64,000 nt of DNA from Isoetes taiwanensis (GCA_021234155.1 JAJEKV010000011.1:21896416-21960415); one strand, 5' to 3'; counted from the first letter of the stretch, positions 41,971 through 54,614 are shown. The notes: generated by a model from the letters alone, not told the origin. Translations and numbers: made by a program.

Positions 41971-43655
41971 ATTATATATGTATTATCCTGATCAAGTACA
42001 TATTAAGTACGTATTATCCAACTCAAGGATCTGTTTAATGGTCTTGCTCATAATGCTTTCATACTGTCTGGTAACACGCTAGGCTCGTTACATTAATTGT
42101 ATGGGGACAAGCTATTGAACACTACTTTTGTCCCTTATAATCACTTAGTTCCAGGAAATTACCCCATATTAATAATGTGGGAGAAAAAAATCGAGTAGAT
42201 CCCATACCAAGTTTATCTCTAAAAGCTTACTGTATTTGTTACAATCCGATTCTTACAGTCTAAACACACATTTAAATCCTTATATTTCTTTCGTTAGCAC
42301 ATGACTTATTCGTCGTCATTGGACATCCATAATTACATTGTCCTCGAAGTCTTATTAACTAGCCTTGATGATCTCGACATTTTGCACCTTTCACTCTTGT
42401 CTCAAAACACACATTAGTAGACCTCGATTCCTTGGATCAAAGTACTTAGCTTCTTAAGGTCATAATCAATAAGTGGTTCATATCTCAAGTCATTGGATCC
42501 TCGTGTATCTACTTAGGGGTTCATCATTGATTCCTTGTGAGTAAGGTATAATTCTAAGCACATGTGGACCACTAGTCTCATTGGGACTTGGATTTAGTAT
42601 GTTCTAACCTCTTTTCGGTTATATCTGAAGGTATAATTAAAGAAATTATCATCATTTTCTTCTTGCATTATCGGAAAAGCTATTTTATATGTCGAGCTAT
42701 TCTCAACATTTAATTGTTCCCTTCCGAGTTTATAATGCTGATTTAACTTATTTTCATCTACGATCCTTTGGATTGTTGACCTTCCATCATATGTTATTTC
42801 ATTTATTCCCACTTGAATGTAACATCGAAAGATATGCTAGTATTACTCTATCCATTTCCCGGAATTATATTCTTTTCATGCCCCTATCAGTAAGTTGTAA
42901 CTACATTCACGAGCAATACTTTGTTGTTATGGCACATAACAACATCTGTGAACCTTCACAAGTAAAAACCCCAAGGTAATTGAATCACATGGCTATATAG
43001 CTATGTTGATATTGTAACATAAGCTTTCAAATAGCCACAAGTATCATATATGTATTTACCAGGTACAACCTTGCTTTGGACTCTAACCATAATCCATTTC
43101 AGTGTCACAAACTGGTGGATAATGTCATCCACAAGACTTCGGTTACCTCAGACAAGTTTTCACAAGCCTATGCCTCAAGTTTTCATGTACATGGCAAAAT
43201 GTTCTTCATCCTAAATCTCATTGAGCCACAAACTTTACATATCCTCTTTCTTTTTTTGCTTTTCTTTCCCCTCCCCCCCACCCTTTCGAGGGCAAGGTTG
43301 TTTTTATATTTTATTTAAGAAAAATACATAAGAAAATGTAGCAACCTGGTCCAAATACTGTGCATAACCCAGGAGCAGGAAGTCCTGAGAAACTTATCAA
43401 ACTTAAATACAGGAGACTCTTGGCTAACTTAGGAAGAAGTAAAAAAAAAAAAAAAACACTAATGGCTCAGATTGATAGAAAAATTTCAAGGGAATCATAG
43501 GAAAAGTTGGTCAATATGAGGAGTTCGCACAGGGATCAAACAATTGGATGTTAAACAAAAAAAGAAAGATATGTAGTTAGAAAAATTTGCCGACTTTTGA
43601 TAGAGAACTCTAATTCTAAAGGCGAGATAAGATTTTACGTCCGAAGCAACCAGAC
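41971..43655. other. Gene-less stretch
   Basis: Mixed A/T-rich sequence. A 17-base A run lies at 43442-43458, possibly a retroelement tail just upstream of the LINE fragment. No protein is recognised. Confidence 0.45.
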
Positions 43656-43659
43656 TATG

Positions 43660-44035
43660 GCATTGTGATGAGCGATAGCTAGATAAGGCTTGCTATAATA
43701 GATGGAAGAACTATGAGGCCAACAATATCAAGATGTCTAGATGGTTACTGCTGCATCAGAGCCTTCACACTAATGCTGTTAGGAACAAATATGATGACAA
43801 TGTTAATGAGTTATGTCCATTAGGTTGTGGCAGCAAAGAGACTTCCAACCATGTGTTCTTATGCCCCATGGTTAGAGGAATTCTGAGTTTGGACATCACG
43901 GCTTAATAATGGAATGAGGATCTGTTTGTCTTTTTAGGCGATGGCAGCAAGATTCTCAATATCACTAGGAATCTTTGTTGTTGGTGATATGAAAACATAA
44001 AAACAAAATAGCCATGGAAGGGAAAAGACTAAACT
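43660..44035 (+). mobile_element. LINE fragment containing a zf-RVT knuckle
   Basis: Reads, with frame changes, MSRWLLLHQSLHTNAV, LCPLGCGSKETSNHVFLCPM, and further LINE-like residues. The C-x3-C...H-x4-C spacing is that of the zf-RVT domain at the end of plant LINE polyproteins. Only this C-terminal scrap is recognisable. Confidence 0.65.
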
Positions 44036-44810
44036 TGATCAACCTAAACAACAATCTTTTGAATTTGCTGGCAGATACTTTGCGTAATGGTTTTATTCAT
44101 GGCAACACTATTATTAAGGTACAGCCATATGCAGCGATATGAATACGATATTGAAATCAAGTTGCAAGAGGAGCTTTCTAGGCAGATCTCGAGGTTTAGC
44201 ACGAGATGTTGAAGCTCCAATATGTTCATTAGGTCCATGCCTCCTAAACTTCGCCTTGCTAAACTTTTCAATACTATTAGGGTTTCCAACCAACAATGCA
44301 CTATGTAGTGCCTGGCTAGCTATAGGATCCTGGAGGTGAACATTATAACCATTCTCATAGTTTCTTAAACACCTCATGATACTCCCAATGTGAAAATCTG
44401 GACCATCACTCCATAACTCCAAACTAAAATGCCCATAGTAGGTTTGAGACTGCCCATGCAAGATTGCCCCAGTCATTGAAATCTGCAAAAGGGTATGATC
44501 TTCCACATGACTTAGGTATGTACTTGAATTGTGGAAGACAAGTCTTTTGTTGGTCCATTTTATCATGTATAATACATAGATTGTTATTAGGTTCCATTGC
44601 AGACAAGGTCCTCCACATCCAATAAGTTGTCTACATGATAGTTGATCTGTCATATGGTCCTTCATATGTTCCTTTATCTTAGCCCTTAGACTTGGTTGCA
44701 CAGTCTTATCTAGTGTCTCCTTCAGCTTAACACATAAATTGCACTTTGTAAAGTTGTTCGAAGTTGCTTTGGTCACATGCTTGAAATGCTTATTCCATAG
44801 CACAAGGCAC

Positions 44811-45260
44811 CCAAAAATTTAACCACTATAATAAACCACTAGAAAACCACTATAGATGTGGTTTTTTATGTTAAAATTTTCATTCTTAACAAAAACCACA
44901 TATCATAGTGGTTTTTATAACTAGTACGTGGTTATTTATGTTGCTTTTTTGTTATAGCATGGTTTACTAAAACCGATATTAGTTTATTACATAGTTTCTA
45001 GCATCAATGGTGGTCATTCATGTTAGTTTTCTAATGTTGCATGGTTTATTATATCATCAGTGGTTTGTATCATGGTTTTTCAACATCACTTTAAATATGG
45101 CAATGGTTGTTTATGTCGGTTTTCTATTGCCACAAAGTTGAAGTAGTTTATGGCGTGGTTTTCTATATCAATTTAAATGCCATGGTGGTTAATCATGCTA
45201 GTTTTCTATATCACGACTGTTATAAAATGGTTGTGGTTTGTGTCATAATTTTAATACCAA
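44811..45260 (+). repeat. Left subterminal repeat array
   Basis: Repeated AACCACTA, GTGGTTTTTTATGTT, GTGGTTTTTATAAC and ATGGTTTACTA-type motifs in direct and inverted orientation. This is the probable transposase-binding region of the transposon. Confidence 0.75.
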
Positions 45261-47090
45261 GTTAATTGTCATGGTAATTATTTATAGGCATTCAACTAAA
45301 AGGATGTGGCTATCCGTAGTGATTACTCCAAAAAAACAGTTGTCATAATTAATGACGATCAAAACACTATAGTTACCTTTTTTTAAGGCATTCTATACTT
45401 TATTTAAATATCAAGCAAACCAGTATATGAAAAAAAATGTGTGGGGACTCTGTAATCTTACCTTACCAAACGTCCAACTGTACCTTCAATGAGAACAACA
45501 ACAACCACAAACATGGAGGGACTCTTACCACACCAAGTATGTAATACATAACCATGGTTTGCGCCATAGACCATCAAGCCTTAGGGGATGCTCCTTGGCT
45601 CCCATCCCCCAAAAAAAAAAATAAAATAAAATGACCAAGTATACCTGCAACTTGGAATGTTAGTTGGAGCTGGACATTTATGGATGCTTTAACTAGCAAG
45701 CATATGTCACAATCCCGACAGAAGGAAGGATGTTGGCTAATGCAAGTAGGGTCGAGGCCTAGAGTAAATACAAAATTTCTACACTAGTTTGGGTACCATG
45801 TTGTAATCCAAACTATAGAGCTAAGACGGGTTGATGACATCCATTGTCAAAGATCACATATCACCCATGATTTCCACAGTGGACTGCCTAGATTTTAATT
45901 GTAGGAATAAGCTGATATTTCTTGAAAAAAATGGAGCTATTTCTGTCAGAGGATACAACAATTTTCGTTGGATGGAAAGCCAATGCGTATGCACCATATT
46001 AATTTTAATAACATAACTACCTCTTTCCTTCGTATAAGCATCAAGAGAAATATTGTCAAACGAAAAAAGAGCCTTCACAATGTGATGGTAATTGTAACTT
46101 GTTATATAATCAAAAGTCATGAAGTGAACATCCCATATTATTATTATTATTATGTTCTAATTTATCTGCATTTGCCCCTTTCACGTTAGAGTGCTTTGTT
46201 TGGTGCTAGCTTTGTGTTCAGAGGAAGCCAAAGATGGGTTAGAAGTTTTTGCGTGGATGAAGTGTTAACTAAAGGTAGAAGGCGATAGTTGTAAGTATTT
46301 TCAACATTCCCCGTTCAAGTGGACATAAACTGACACTTTTGTTTTCGTTGATCTGTATTTGTTTTGTTGTTTGCAGGATACAAGCACAATGGAGGGCAAT
46401 CTGTTTGTTTTGTTGTTTGCAGGATACAAGCACAATGGAGGGCAACACATGGACAGAGTATTGCTATACAATTTATGATTCTAGGTAGTATCAAAGGAGG
46501 GTAGAAGGCAGCTGCAAATAGTTTCAAAATTCTTTATTCAGTTATCTGCTGTTTCACCACACTGTCAGTGAAAATATGCAGTGATTGTGTCTACATTTTG
46601 CCCAAGAAAAGTAGAAAAATATAAATGCAAGTATTGACTGCACCATTCAACAACCAAAATATGATTTAACAATCGAGTAAAAATTGACCTTTAATAGGGT
46701 TGACGTTCATCCCAGGCAATTGCTTGCAGGGAAAAAAGGCCCAGAATACCATACAAGCAGCTAATGTGAGATGCAACTAGAGAATTGTGTGCATTTCTAT
46801 CCTAGACCTTCCATTCGACATACTTAGGCTTTTCATTTATAGATTCTCACAATTTATAGAACCCAAACATTGCCAAGCAATGGTGGAACTATTTCTAGTC
46901 TTTTGAATAAGGATGAAAGATGTCATAATTAAATCTTACGAAGGGAGCATCAAGGTTTCGTGTAAACATTTCTTATAAAATAATTAGGAGGACGGGAATG
47001 AATCTCTAACAATTTAGGGGGGAAATTTAGCGCAACGGCAACCATGCCAGGTAATACGATTTTGAAATTTGCAGATGCTTTGATGAGCCA
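45261..47090. other. Interior of the 5.6 kb transposon, no genes seen
   Basis: A/T-rich; poly-A-rich tract near 45609-45630; (ATT)n at 46138-46153; a 42-base sequence beginning TTTGTTTTGTTGTTTGCAGG is tandemly duplicated at 46358-46399 and 46404-46445. Confidence 0.5.
46358..46445 (+). repeat. Tandem duplication, 42 bp copies at period 46
   Basis: Identical copies TTTGTTTTGTTGTTTGCAGG...GGAGGGCAA. Each contains a pyrimidine tract followed by TTTGCAG, resembling a 3' splice site. Confidence 0.92.
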
Positions 47091-47094
47091 TTCA

Positions 47095-48255
47095 TTTTTT
47101 GATACCAAATAGGGCGATCGCCATGGCGCCTAAAGCATTTTTTCAACATGGAAAAGCTCGAAAGGATTCTTCCCAGATCGCTGGACTGGACTGCACGGAT
47201 GCATGCCTCTCCATCTGCAGCTTCCTCTATTTCATGGATACCAGTTCATCTAGCAAAGTTAGGTCATCTTTACAGTATTGTTATGCTCCTCCTTCCTTAT
47301 CTTTACGGTATTCTTACTTCTGATCGATTGTTTTCATTTAAACTGTCTCGGCGATTTAGGTGCCTTTTTTTTCCTGTAACCCAAGTGTTCTATTTCCGGC
47401 TCTCTATTTTGAGCTATGCCGACTGTTATCACACAATTCGGGGATCAGCATAGGTAAAATTCTTACATGTCTTCAGCTTTCTGCAAGGAGATGAGCTAAG
47501 ATTACAATCTCCAGGTTCTTAATCCCCTTGCTCCCTATTTTTGTTGCTATTGAGGAAAGCAGAGATAGTGACATAGCCATACTACTATACACTTGTTATC
47601 GTTGGTTTATAGGTTTATCACTTCATATATAATTCAGTTTGTCATTTTCCTTTGTTTTTGTCCCATGCTAATATTTCTGCGCCGCAATCTATTGTAATAG
47701 TTACCTGCCACGTGTTTTTTAAACAATATCCTGCTTGACGACTGGCAACGACCTATGCTGTGCTCGGGCGATGGCGATTGCTTCTTCTAAAGAGCTTTGA
47801 TGCTGGCAGAGCAACTAGATTCAGAAGAAGCTACAGCCAGGATGGTCATGGCCACGAGATGGAAGCACTGCACTTGGAAAGGGCGGCTGGGCCTGGAGCA
47901 GCCCCAAATCCGGCAGCCCCAAAACCAGGGACTTCGAATTGGAGCAGGTGGTTTTCTTCTGGTTTCAATCCTGGTTCCTCCTAGATTTGCTGCCAGAATT
48001 GTGCTTTTTAGTCCAAACCTTGGCCGGAGGGATCATGGCGGAAGCTGCTTCTTCCGCAATCAGGCGTTCTACTCATTCTTTTGATGAGAAGATGGTCCCC
48101 GTAAGTTCCGCGAGTTGCAGGGCTGAAAACAGGGGATTGGATGAAAGGGATCATGGCGAGAGAAGCCCAAGAAGTGGGCAGGCAAGGCGGATATGGCTGA
48201 AGGTTAAAAACAGTATGAGCTTGTGGAGTTTCAAACTCTGCTGGATTATTTAAGA
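47095..48255 (+). other. Possible captured gene fragments inside the transposon
   Basis: Two GC-richer patches stand out from the A/T-rich interior. The first begins CCATGGCG at about 47121 and stays open for about 200 bases. The second (about 47760-47984) encodes an Arg-, Ser- and Ala-rich frame ending in GAAPNPAAPKPGTSNWSRW, followed at 48034 by an ATG frame (MAEAASSAIRRSTHSFDEK) that meets a GTAAGT donor at 48100. Composition and donor sites suggest pieces of host genes picked up by the transposon. I cannot identify the sources. Confidence 0.35.
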
Positions 48256-48259
48256 GACA

Positions 48260-50040
48260 ATGAATTCTTGAATTCTAGCATTGTTCATGATTTAGTGATC
48301 GATTTTTTTGTTTGATCGACTTGCAGCAGAGGTCCGTCAATTGTTGTGATGACAAGCCACGAAGCAGAAAATTCCAGAAAACCGCCACGATTTCCACTTC
48401 AATCGGTTAAATCCTTCATGGAATCAAGCCTAAAGCTTCAAAATCCATCTCTGGAGAGGTTATGACAGAGAATCAAAGTCTGCAACTGTAAAATACTTGG
48501 ATCAACAAAGTCTCTGTTCTTAGATTATGCTGTACAAAATAGGACCACTTTCAATCACATGTTAATTCAATTGGGACAACCAATTTTGGATCATAAGTAA
48601 CAACATACCAAGCAGAGGCCTTTTCGTTTTAATGTTAAAAAGACCAGTAAGCTTATCCAATTGTGGAATCAAAACATGAACAGAACAGAGTGATCCTATT
48701 TTGTTTCTGCAATCGTGAGAAGAGAAATAAGAATTTTAGAAAACAAACAGCAGTGGTACATAAGAGAGTAGCTTTGCTGCCAATCTTTGTTCCACAAGGA
48801 TAAGGTAACTAAACGTTTGAATGCTATTTCGCACAAACAAGGTATGAAAATTTTAGAAGACCTTTGGACAGCAAAATAAGTTGCTATGATTCGAGTGATA
48901 TGCAGCAGCCGGGTTGCTACACAATATTTCATGTCTTAAAAGTCGTATTATAGACAGCAACTAAAAAATAAGAAAACAAAAAATCATAGCTCCGAGGCTT
49001 TGCAAGAGAATGCTAGAGATCCAGATGTGGCAATTCGCCAAATCGACTATACAGGGTTTTTACATTTGCAGCGGAATAAGTGGATGAATAAGAAACGGAT
49101 CTACTCTAATCGAGATGGAAAAAGAACCTTGGAAATCTGGTGCAAAATCGGACAGTGGCCCAAAGTAGTACGCATGGTATAAAGGTTTTAGGTGTCCAAA
49201 TGCTGAAGTTTCGGTGATGACAATGAATACACGCCATTTTCATTTGACTAAGGGTCTATTCAGACCTGCCGTGAAGTTAGGCTAGTCTACTAGGAAAAAA
49301 CCATTTGGGCTTCATTCTGTCTTCCCTCCAATCAGGTTACGACACGTGGCAATCCTTCTCTGACAGTCGGTTCCAGGGTGAGCAAGGGTTCAAGGGTTCA
49401 AGGTCGACCGAACGACCTTCTCAAACCCGTAATCCAAAAATAATCAAACCCTGATCCCAGATCTGTTGTTACCAGCCAATGCTAGGAATTATGTGGGTAT
49501 TATTATGACTTCAGTTCCTAGGTGTATAATTCGGTGCAATTGCTGCATACAATTCATTACATTTTTATATAGGACCATTGACACATTAACTATGGGAATG
49601 AGTTTATTACCCATGTTGTCCACGTTAACCTTAGGAACCGGATTCTTCCTGCAATAGAATAATTAGCCACATTAACTCTAGGAATTGACTTATGATCTAG
49701 ATTAACCTTAAGAATTGAATTCTTCACAAATGAATAATTAGCTTGAATACATTACTAGGTTTAGTTGAATTGTATGGGGAATTCTAGGTATTATAAATTC
49801 TATACAATTGCTAGATATATAATATTATCTAAGAATTGTATGAGTATTATTATTACTACGGGCACAAAACGGACGGCAATAGTGCAGGTTCAACTTCTGC
49901 ATGTTCTCTCGCATCTGAAGCATGTCTAGAACTTAGCACAAAACTTCTTTTGTAGCGGGTTGGACAAAAGAAATGTTCGCGGCAGCCTTTCTTGTAGATG
50001 ATAACTATAAAGCTCATGCCCATATGCATATGCATTTACC
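48260..50040. other. Interior of the 5.6 kb transposon, right half
   Basis: No recognisable coding sequence. Diverged direct repeats with ACATTAACTMTRGGAATTG-like units occur at about 49570-49760. Confidence 0.5.
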
Positions 50041-50413
50041 ATTATATTTAACCATGCTAGTTTACCACAATAACTAACCACATTATAAAACCACACGAAC
50101 AGAGCACTACATTAAACCATATCCACAACCATAGTGTTATACCACATGGACAAACCATAAGCTTAAAACACTATAATTATACCACATTCATTTACCACCA
50201 TGTAATATCACTTTGACAAAGTCTAGAAAGAAGTCATTTGCCATTACCATGACATAATATCAGACTAACAAACCTAACAAAAGAAACCATTAGTTTAGCC
50301 ACATATGGTTTTTAATGAAATTAACCCCCAAACACCCATTAGTTTTGTAGAATGGTTTTCTAGTCATAACCAAGGGAAAAACCATGTAGTATTTTAATTC
50401 TGTGTGCCTTGTG
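50040..50413 (-). repeat. Right subterminal repeat array and terminal inverted repeat
   Basis: ACCACA/AACCAC motifs repeated through about 50260, ending in the inverted terminus GTGCCTTGTG at 50404-50413. Confidence 0.75.
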
Positions 50414-51503
50414 TAGCCTACTAAAACTGGACTGGGATATAGAGGCCACTCCAAGTTCCCAAAGCAATGCATTTATTTTCTCTAATATGCTCTTTTGGGT
50501 ACAATGGGATGGCAATCTCTTTTCAACAACTCTACCCTGTTTATCCTTCTTACTCTTATGTGGCATGTTTTCTGCATTGAAATTCACATATCTTTCAAAT
50601 ATTTCCTTTGCAGCTATAGTTCTTGAGGTAGGCCTTACCAAGCCAGTGTTCCCGTGCAATGCAACTCTACTGCCATTTTCATGTCTCTTTTGCCAGTTGT
50701 GCCAAGAAGAGGTTGGAATTCCATGTATAGCTATCCATGCTTTTGAACATATCAATTTTTCGTTCAATGGAAATCTTTTCTTCTTTGATCTTTCATCTTG
50801 AATTGCATAGCCAAATATGGTGTACATGAAATTCCTCCTGCTATCACACTTATGTTCCTGATATGTAGCTCTTGCTCCCACCATCTCGTTTATTGTGAAC
50901 ATTCTAACACAAGAGGCCCAACAACATTCACTTCCTCTAACCTTCGTCAGGGCTTCAGGAGAACAATCATAATTTGACTTGCATCTTTTGGTGGGATAAT
51001 GTTTGAAAGTTGGAAGTGACCTCTACACTGTGTGACCATTATTGACAATGGTTCTAGATCTATAGGAAACATGTAGTTCCCCTCCAGTTGAATATTGTCC
51101 CTAGGCCATGCCACTCTTGTTTGACTGACCCCTTTCTCCCCGTCCATTATCCTTTCCCACAGTCTAACTAATCAGTCCATCCCCAGATATTCCCTTCCCA
51201 TACTGTTCATATTGCAACAGTCCATTCTCCTTACTAGATCCCAATGCCTAGAGGCACTATTCATAGCCCGCCTTGGGGCCCCCTGTAGCCATTTCCTTTA
51301 CCACTACCTTAGGCGCCAAACCCTAGCGCCATTCGTCTGGTTCCTATTTCAATTCTTTGGATCTGGTCTCTTGCATCTAGTTAGATTCCCTGATCTCTCA
51401 ACATCTCAACCTGTAGTTTGCCTTTTCTAGAACATGCCAAGATATTCTGCAGCAATCTAAAACATTTCTCGACCACCAAGGTAAAGCTATCGGTCTGGCC
51501 AAG

Positions 51504-51597
51504 GCCGATAACAAAAAATGCGTGATCGAGGCTGTACGTCCTCGGCCAGATATTTGGCTCGACGTATAGCCTCGGTCACGCATTTTTAGTTATCGGC
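51504..51597. repeat. Long imperfect inverted repeat (hairpin)
   Basis: Left arm about 51504-51540 (GCCGATAAC, AAATGCGTGA, CGAGGCT, TACGTC) pairs with right arm about 51561-51597 (GACGTA, AGCCTCG, TCACGCATTT, GTTATCGGC), with few mismatches and a loop of about 20 bases. Outside it a weaker pair TATCGGTCTGGCC/GGCCAGATATTTGG gives alternative folding. It could be a small foldback element or a hairpin-RNA source. Confidence 0.88.
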
Positions 51598-51599
51598 TG

Positions 51600-54185
51600 A
51601 GGTGTTATCAGTCTTCTATGAGTGGTTTCTGTTTTAGCGTTTGTTTTCATGTTTTTTATTTCATTGTCCTTTAAGATCGAACTTGAATGCTGATTTGTTT
51701 TTTTCATCTGGTTTATCTCTTTCGATCGCTTATGTATTATAAGGGAGCAAGAAATAAGGGTATAAGAATTGGAATATGGACATTCTTCTTTCCTTTGTTT
51801 TGTTTGCAATGTACATGGTGAAAGAACTTTGCTTTAGTAAGACATCATTGGTTCTACATCTATATCAAAATATATAGCTTTCAATTTCTGCTTTATATCC
51901 TTTGGTAATTCCTCGTAAATCCACCTTAAAATTCCTGGCTTATTACCCTTGGTCACGCGGACGTCAAATTATACATTCGTGCTAGATTTTGGAGACTTAT
52001 AAAGTCGAGGAGCTGTTTCTTACAAATATTGTTCCCTACAATATACAAAAATACATATTTTAGAGTCAAAGATAAGATCGGAGAAATAATACTTGTTTCA
52101 TTCCCATATGAGCACACAAGAAATCTACAGACATACAAAACTGCAAACACAAGAATCAAGAAATTAGGAAAGATAAACAAAACAAGCTCGTTACCAAGAC
52201 CCAAGGGCGGGGGATTCAAACCTCGAAGACACGATGTTCACAAATCTCAAAAATGCTTCATCAACATCAAAAACATTGTATGCCTCATTGGCCAGAAAAG
52301 AGAGAATCAAATTCAAGCTCATGTTTATCGAGTAAATTTTATTCACTGTTAAGCTGCCCGATGCCAAAGGACTCTAACAAATCATACATTTACGCAATAT
52401 ACTGCAGCCCAGCAAAATACATATCAACATCTGCATGCCCTGAACCGGATTAGAAGAAAAATCCGTTCCACATTCGGAGTCGGTGTTATCGAAAAAATGG
52501 TAAGGAGAGTGTTGACAATGCAATTCTTGGCACACTTATCAGGTAACAACCCTCTCAAAATTGAAGCAAAGTTAAAACAAAAAAATCTCTACATATATAG
52601 TTACAATGTTGAATACACGATGCCACCATAGAGAGAACAACATTTTGGGGTTGTAACTAGGATGCTTATCAACCAAAGATGGCAAAAAGGAAATCACACA
52701 TGCATGGATCACTGTGGCATGCAAATAAAATCTACACTAGTGATGCATGTATTAGCCTGGAATGTGAACAGAGCTTCGTATAGAAAGACCCTTGAGTTTC
52801 TAGTCTACTATGCAATTGCAGACCCTTGAGAACTCAAATTTACCTGTCCTAAAGCAGCCAATGTTAGATTTGAGCACAATAGAAATGAAGCGGCGTTATG
52901 GAGCAGAATCTCCAAAGATAAGCCACTCCGATAAGAGCAAAAAGGCACCAACAATGCAGAAAAGCCCTTGTAAATTAAGTGTGCAGAAATGCTTCACTAA
53001 GAGTTAAAAAAGAAATTCGCCAAAAATTTGCCTGTATGCACACTCACAGTCAGGCAGACAATGCTCAAAAGCTGCATCTAAGAAGTCAAAGTCAAAGTTG
53101 TATTCGTGGTCAACACCTGCTCAAACTCTTTTAAGTTGACCCTCTCTAGCGTCTGTGTTTGTTTCTTATATTCCAAAAAAGTTTCATTAGATTGCTAAAC
53201 AACGGGTTTTATTAAAGTACATATATTCTTCAATTGCCCTTCAGAATATCTTATGCAAATTCTCTTTTATTCCCTGAGAGTTGTCTAGTTTTCAGGCACA
53301 GTATGCATCAGATCTTTCCAGAAATTTCATACCCATGAATTTCATGGTCAAACTTACTGATATAGAGATGAAAAATCTACTCCCATCCGCTGCTCAACTG
53401 CACTAGAGATGACCTCTAACTTCCAAGGAGCAGGATTATGTCCATACATAATTCTCAGAATTCCAGGAATGTACACAATATTTCCAAATAATTCTAAGGC
53501 AAGTTTGTCATCAAATGCGTATGTTGATCGATGCTTTTATACCATCCACAAGAGCTAGCAATATAATCTTCAATGAAGATGTTTATTATGATAGATTAAA
53601 TATTGATAACGGTTTGCTGAAAAGAAGGTGTCTATTGTTAGAAGGTTGAAGTGTGTCAATTATTATTGTGATATACAAAATCAAAATTGATTTACGAGCT
53701 TTGACATTTTGTTTTACATGCTTAGTTCATATTTTGTTTGTGTCTCAACATTTGCCGCTTTGACATTTGAGAACAAATATTTTATTTTTTTTATTTTTTT
53801 TATTGTAAGACTATCAATTATAGTGTATAACACAAATGTTAACCTGTCATATATCAAACATGTCTAGGCATAACATTGACATGTGCTTTTCCAAAGTACA
53901 CCATACAATAGAAGATAAGCACGTATAATGACAATGGATTGAGTTGAATGCCTTGTATTTTTTTGGAGATGCAAGTCATTAGAAATGGTAGAGACTGGAA
54001 ATATTATCCCTCCAAAGAAAGACATGCAAACTCTAATTTAAAAATAGAACGACAAAAATCTTGTTCAACATCGATTCCATGACGTCTTTCTAACATAACG
54101 ACATAGATTAGAATACTACAAATAACACTTAAAAAAGACTTAAAGGGACATAAATGGATCTAGGACATTATATTGGTCGCAAGCA
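51600..54185. other. Gene-less stretch
   Basis: No known proteins in any frame. T-rich tract at 53781-53805. Otherwise unremarkable A/T-rich DNA. Confidence 0.5.
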
Positions 54186-54189
54186 TTTG

Positions 54190-54610
54190 CTAAAAAAGAA
54201 ATTCATGGCCTCCTGTGTGGCCATTGTTCGCATATGCTGAAATCATCACATTCTAATCTTGATTGGCATTTTATGGAACCGATTACAGGTCTCCTTGATC
54301 TTCCTGTGTTTGTCCAACTATAGTTGGTCCAAGATACGCCATTTTGTTGGAGCCTTTGTTGTTGGAAAGGTTCCTTAAGCAGCCCATACTGGGCATATGC
54401 TGCAACTGAATATCCCACTTTGGCATTTGGTTGAATAGTATAAGAGCTTTATCAAAATGGGTCTGATTTGCATATACAGGAATGAACACATTCGAAGATA
54501 CCTAATTTGGCTGATGCATTCGTTTAGTAAGGGCATGTGCTCTATCAAGCTTCCTTGCTGAGGATAAACATATATTAGTGCATTCCATGACACAACATCA
54601 CAACAAATCA
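54190..54610 (-). pseudogene. PPR gene fragment
   Basis: Minus strand reads DVVSWNALIYVYPQQGSL, then in other frames VFIPVYANQTHFDKALILFN and QMPKWDIQ, then MISAYANNGHTGGHEF near 54200. These are two to three PPR units with the usual VVSWNALI and ALILFNQMP pattern. Frame changes separate them, so this is a relic, similar in type to the 18.65 kb PPR pseudogene but on the other strand. Confidence 0.72.
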
Positions 54611-54614
54611 CACA

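Larger units (their letters stand above)
44801..50413. mobile_element. CACTA-like non-autonomous DNA transposon (5613 bp) with 3 bp TSD
   Basis: Both ends read inward CACAAGGCAC then CCA or ACA (terminal inverted repeat of about 13 bp). TAG flanks both sides (44798-44800 and 50414-50416). Subterminal regions (44820-45260 and 50040-50260) are dense in AACCAC/GTGGTT motifs in both orientations. A short CAC-starting TIR, 3 bp duplication and repetitive subterminal arrays are hallmarks of the CACTA/EnSpm superfamily. No transposase frame is recognisable inside, so the element is non-autonomous. The interior holds gene-like fragments at about 47.1 and 47.8-48.1 kb. Confidence 0.85.
44114..51150 (-). 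pseudogene. Second transposase-like gene, split by a 5.6 kb transposon
   Basis: Minus strand, upstream half (51150-50417): AWPRDNIQLEGNYMFP, then after a frameshift near 50958 ARATYQEHKCDSRRNFMYTI, HGNTGLVRPTSRTI, SILEKINALLWELG, SQSSFSRL. Downstream half (44797-44114): WNKHFKHVTKATSNNFTKCN, then in another frame IIHDKMDQQKTCLPQF, then LQISMTGAILHGQ and ELWSDGPDFHIGS. Excising the transposon and one TAG gives SRLWNKHFKHVT in frame. The family, with a conserved D-x-M-D-Q-x-K-T block, is known to me only as unnamed transposase-like proteins of non-flowering plants. At least two frameshifts; inactive. Confidence 0.68.

Noticed and set aside
43076-43318. Open frame with a Pro/Leu/Phe-rich hydrophobic end
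   Set aside because: The end is a low-complexity CT-rich tract; no conserved domain is visible.
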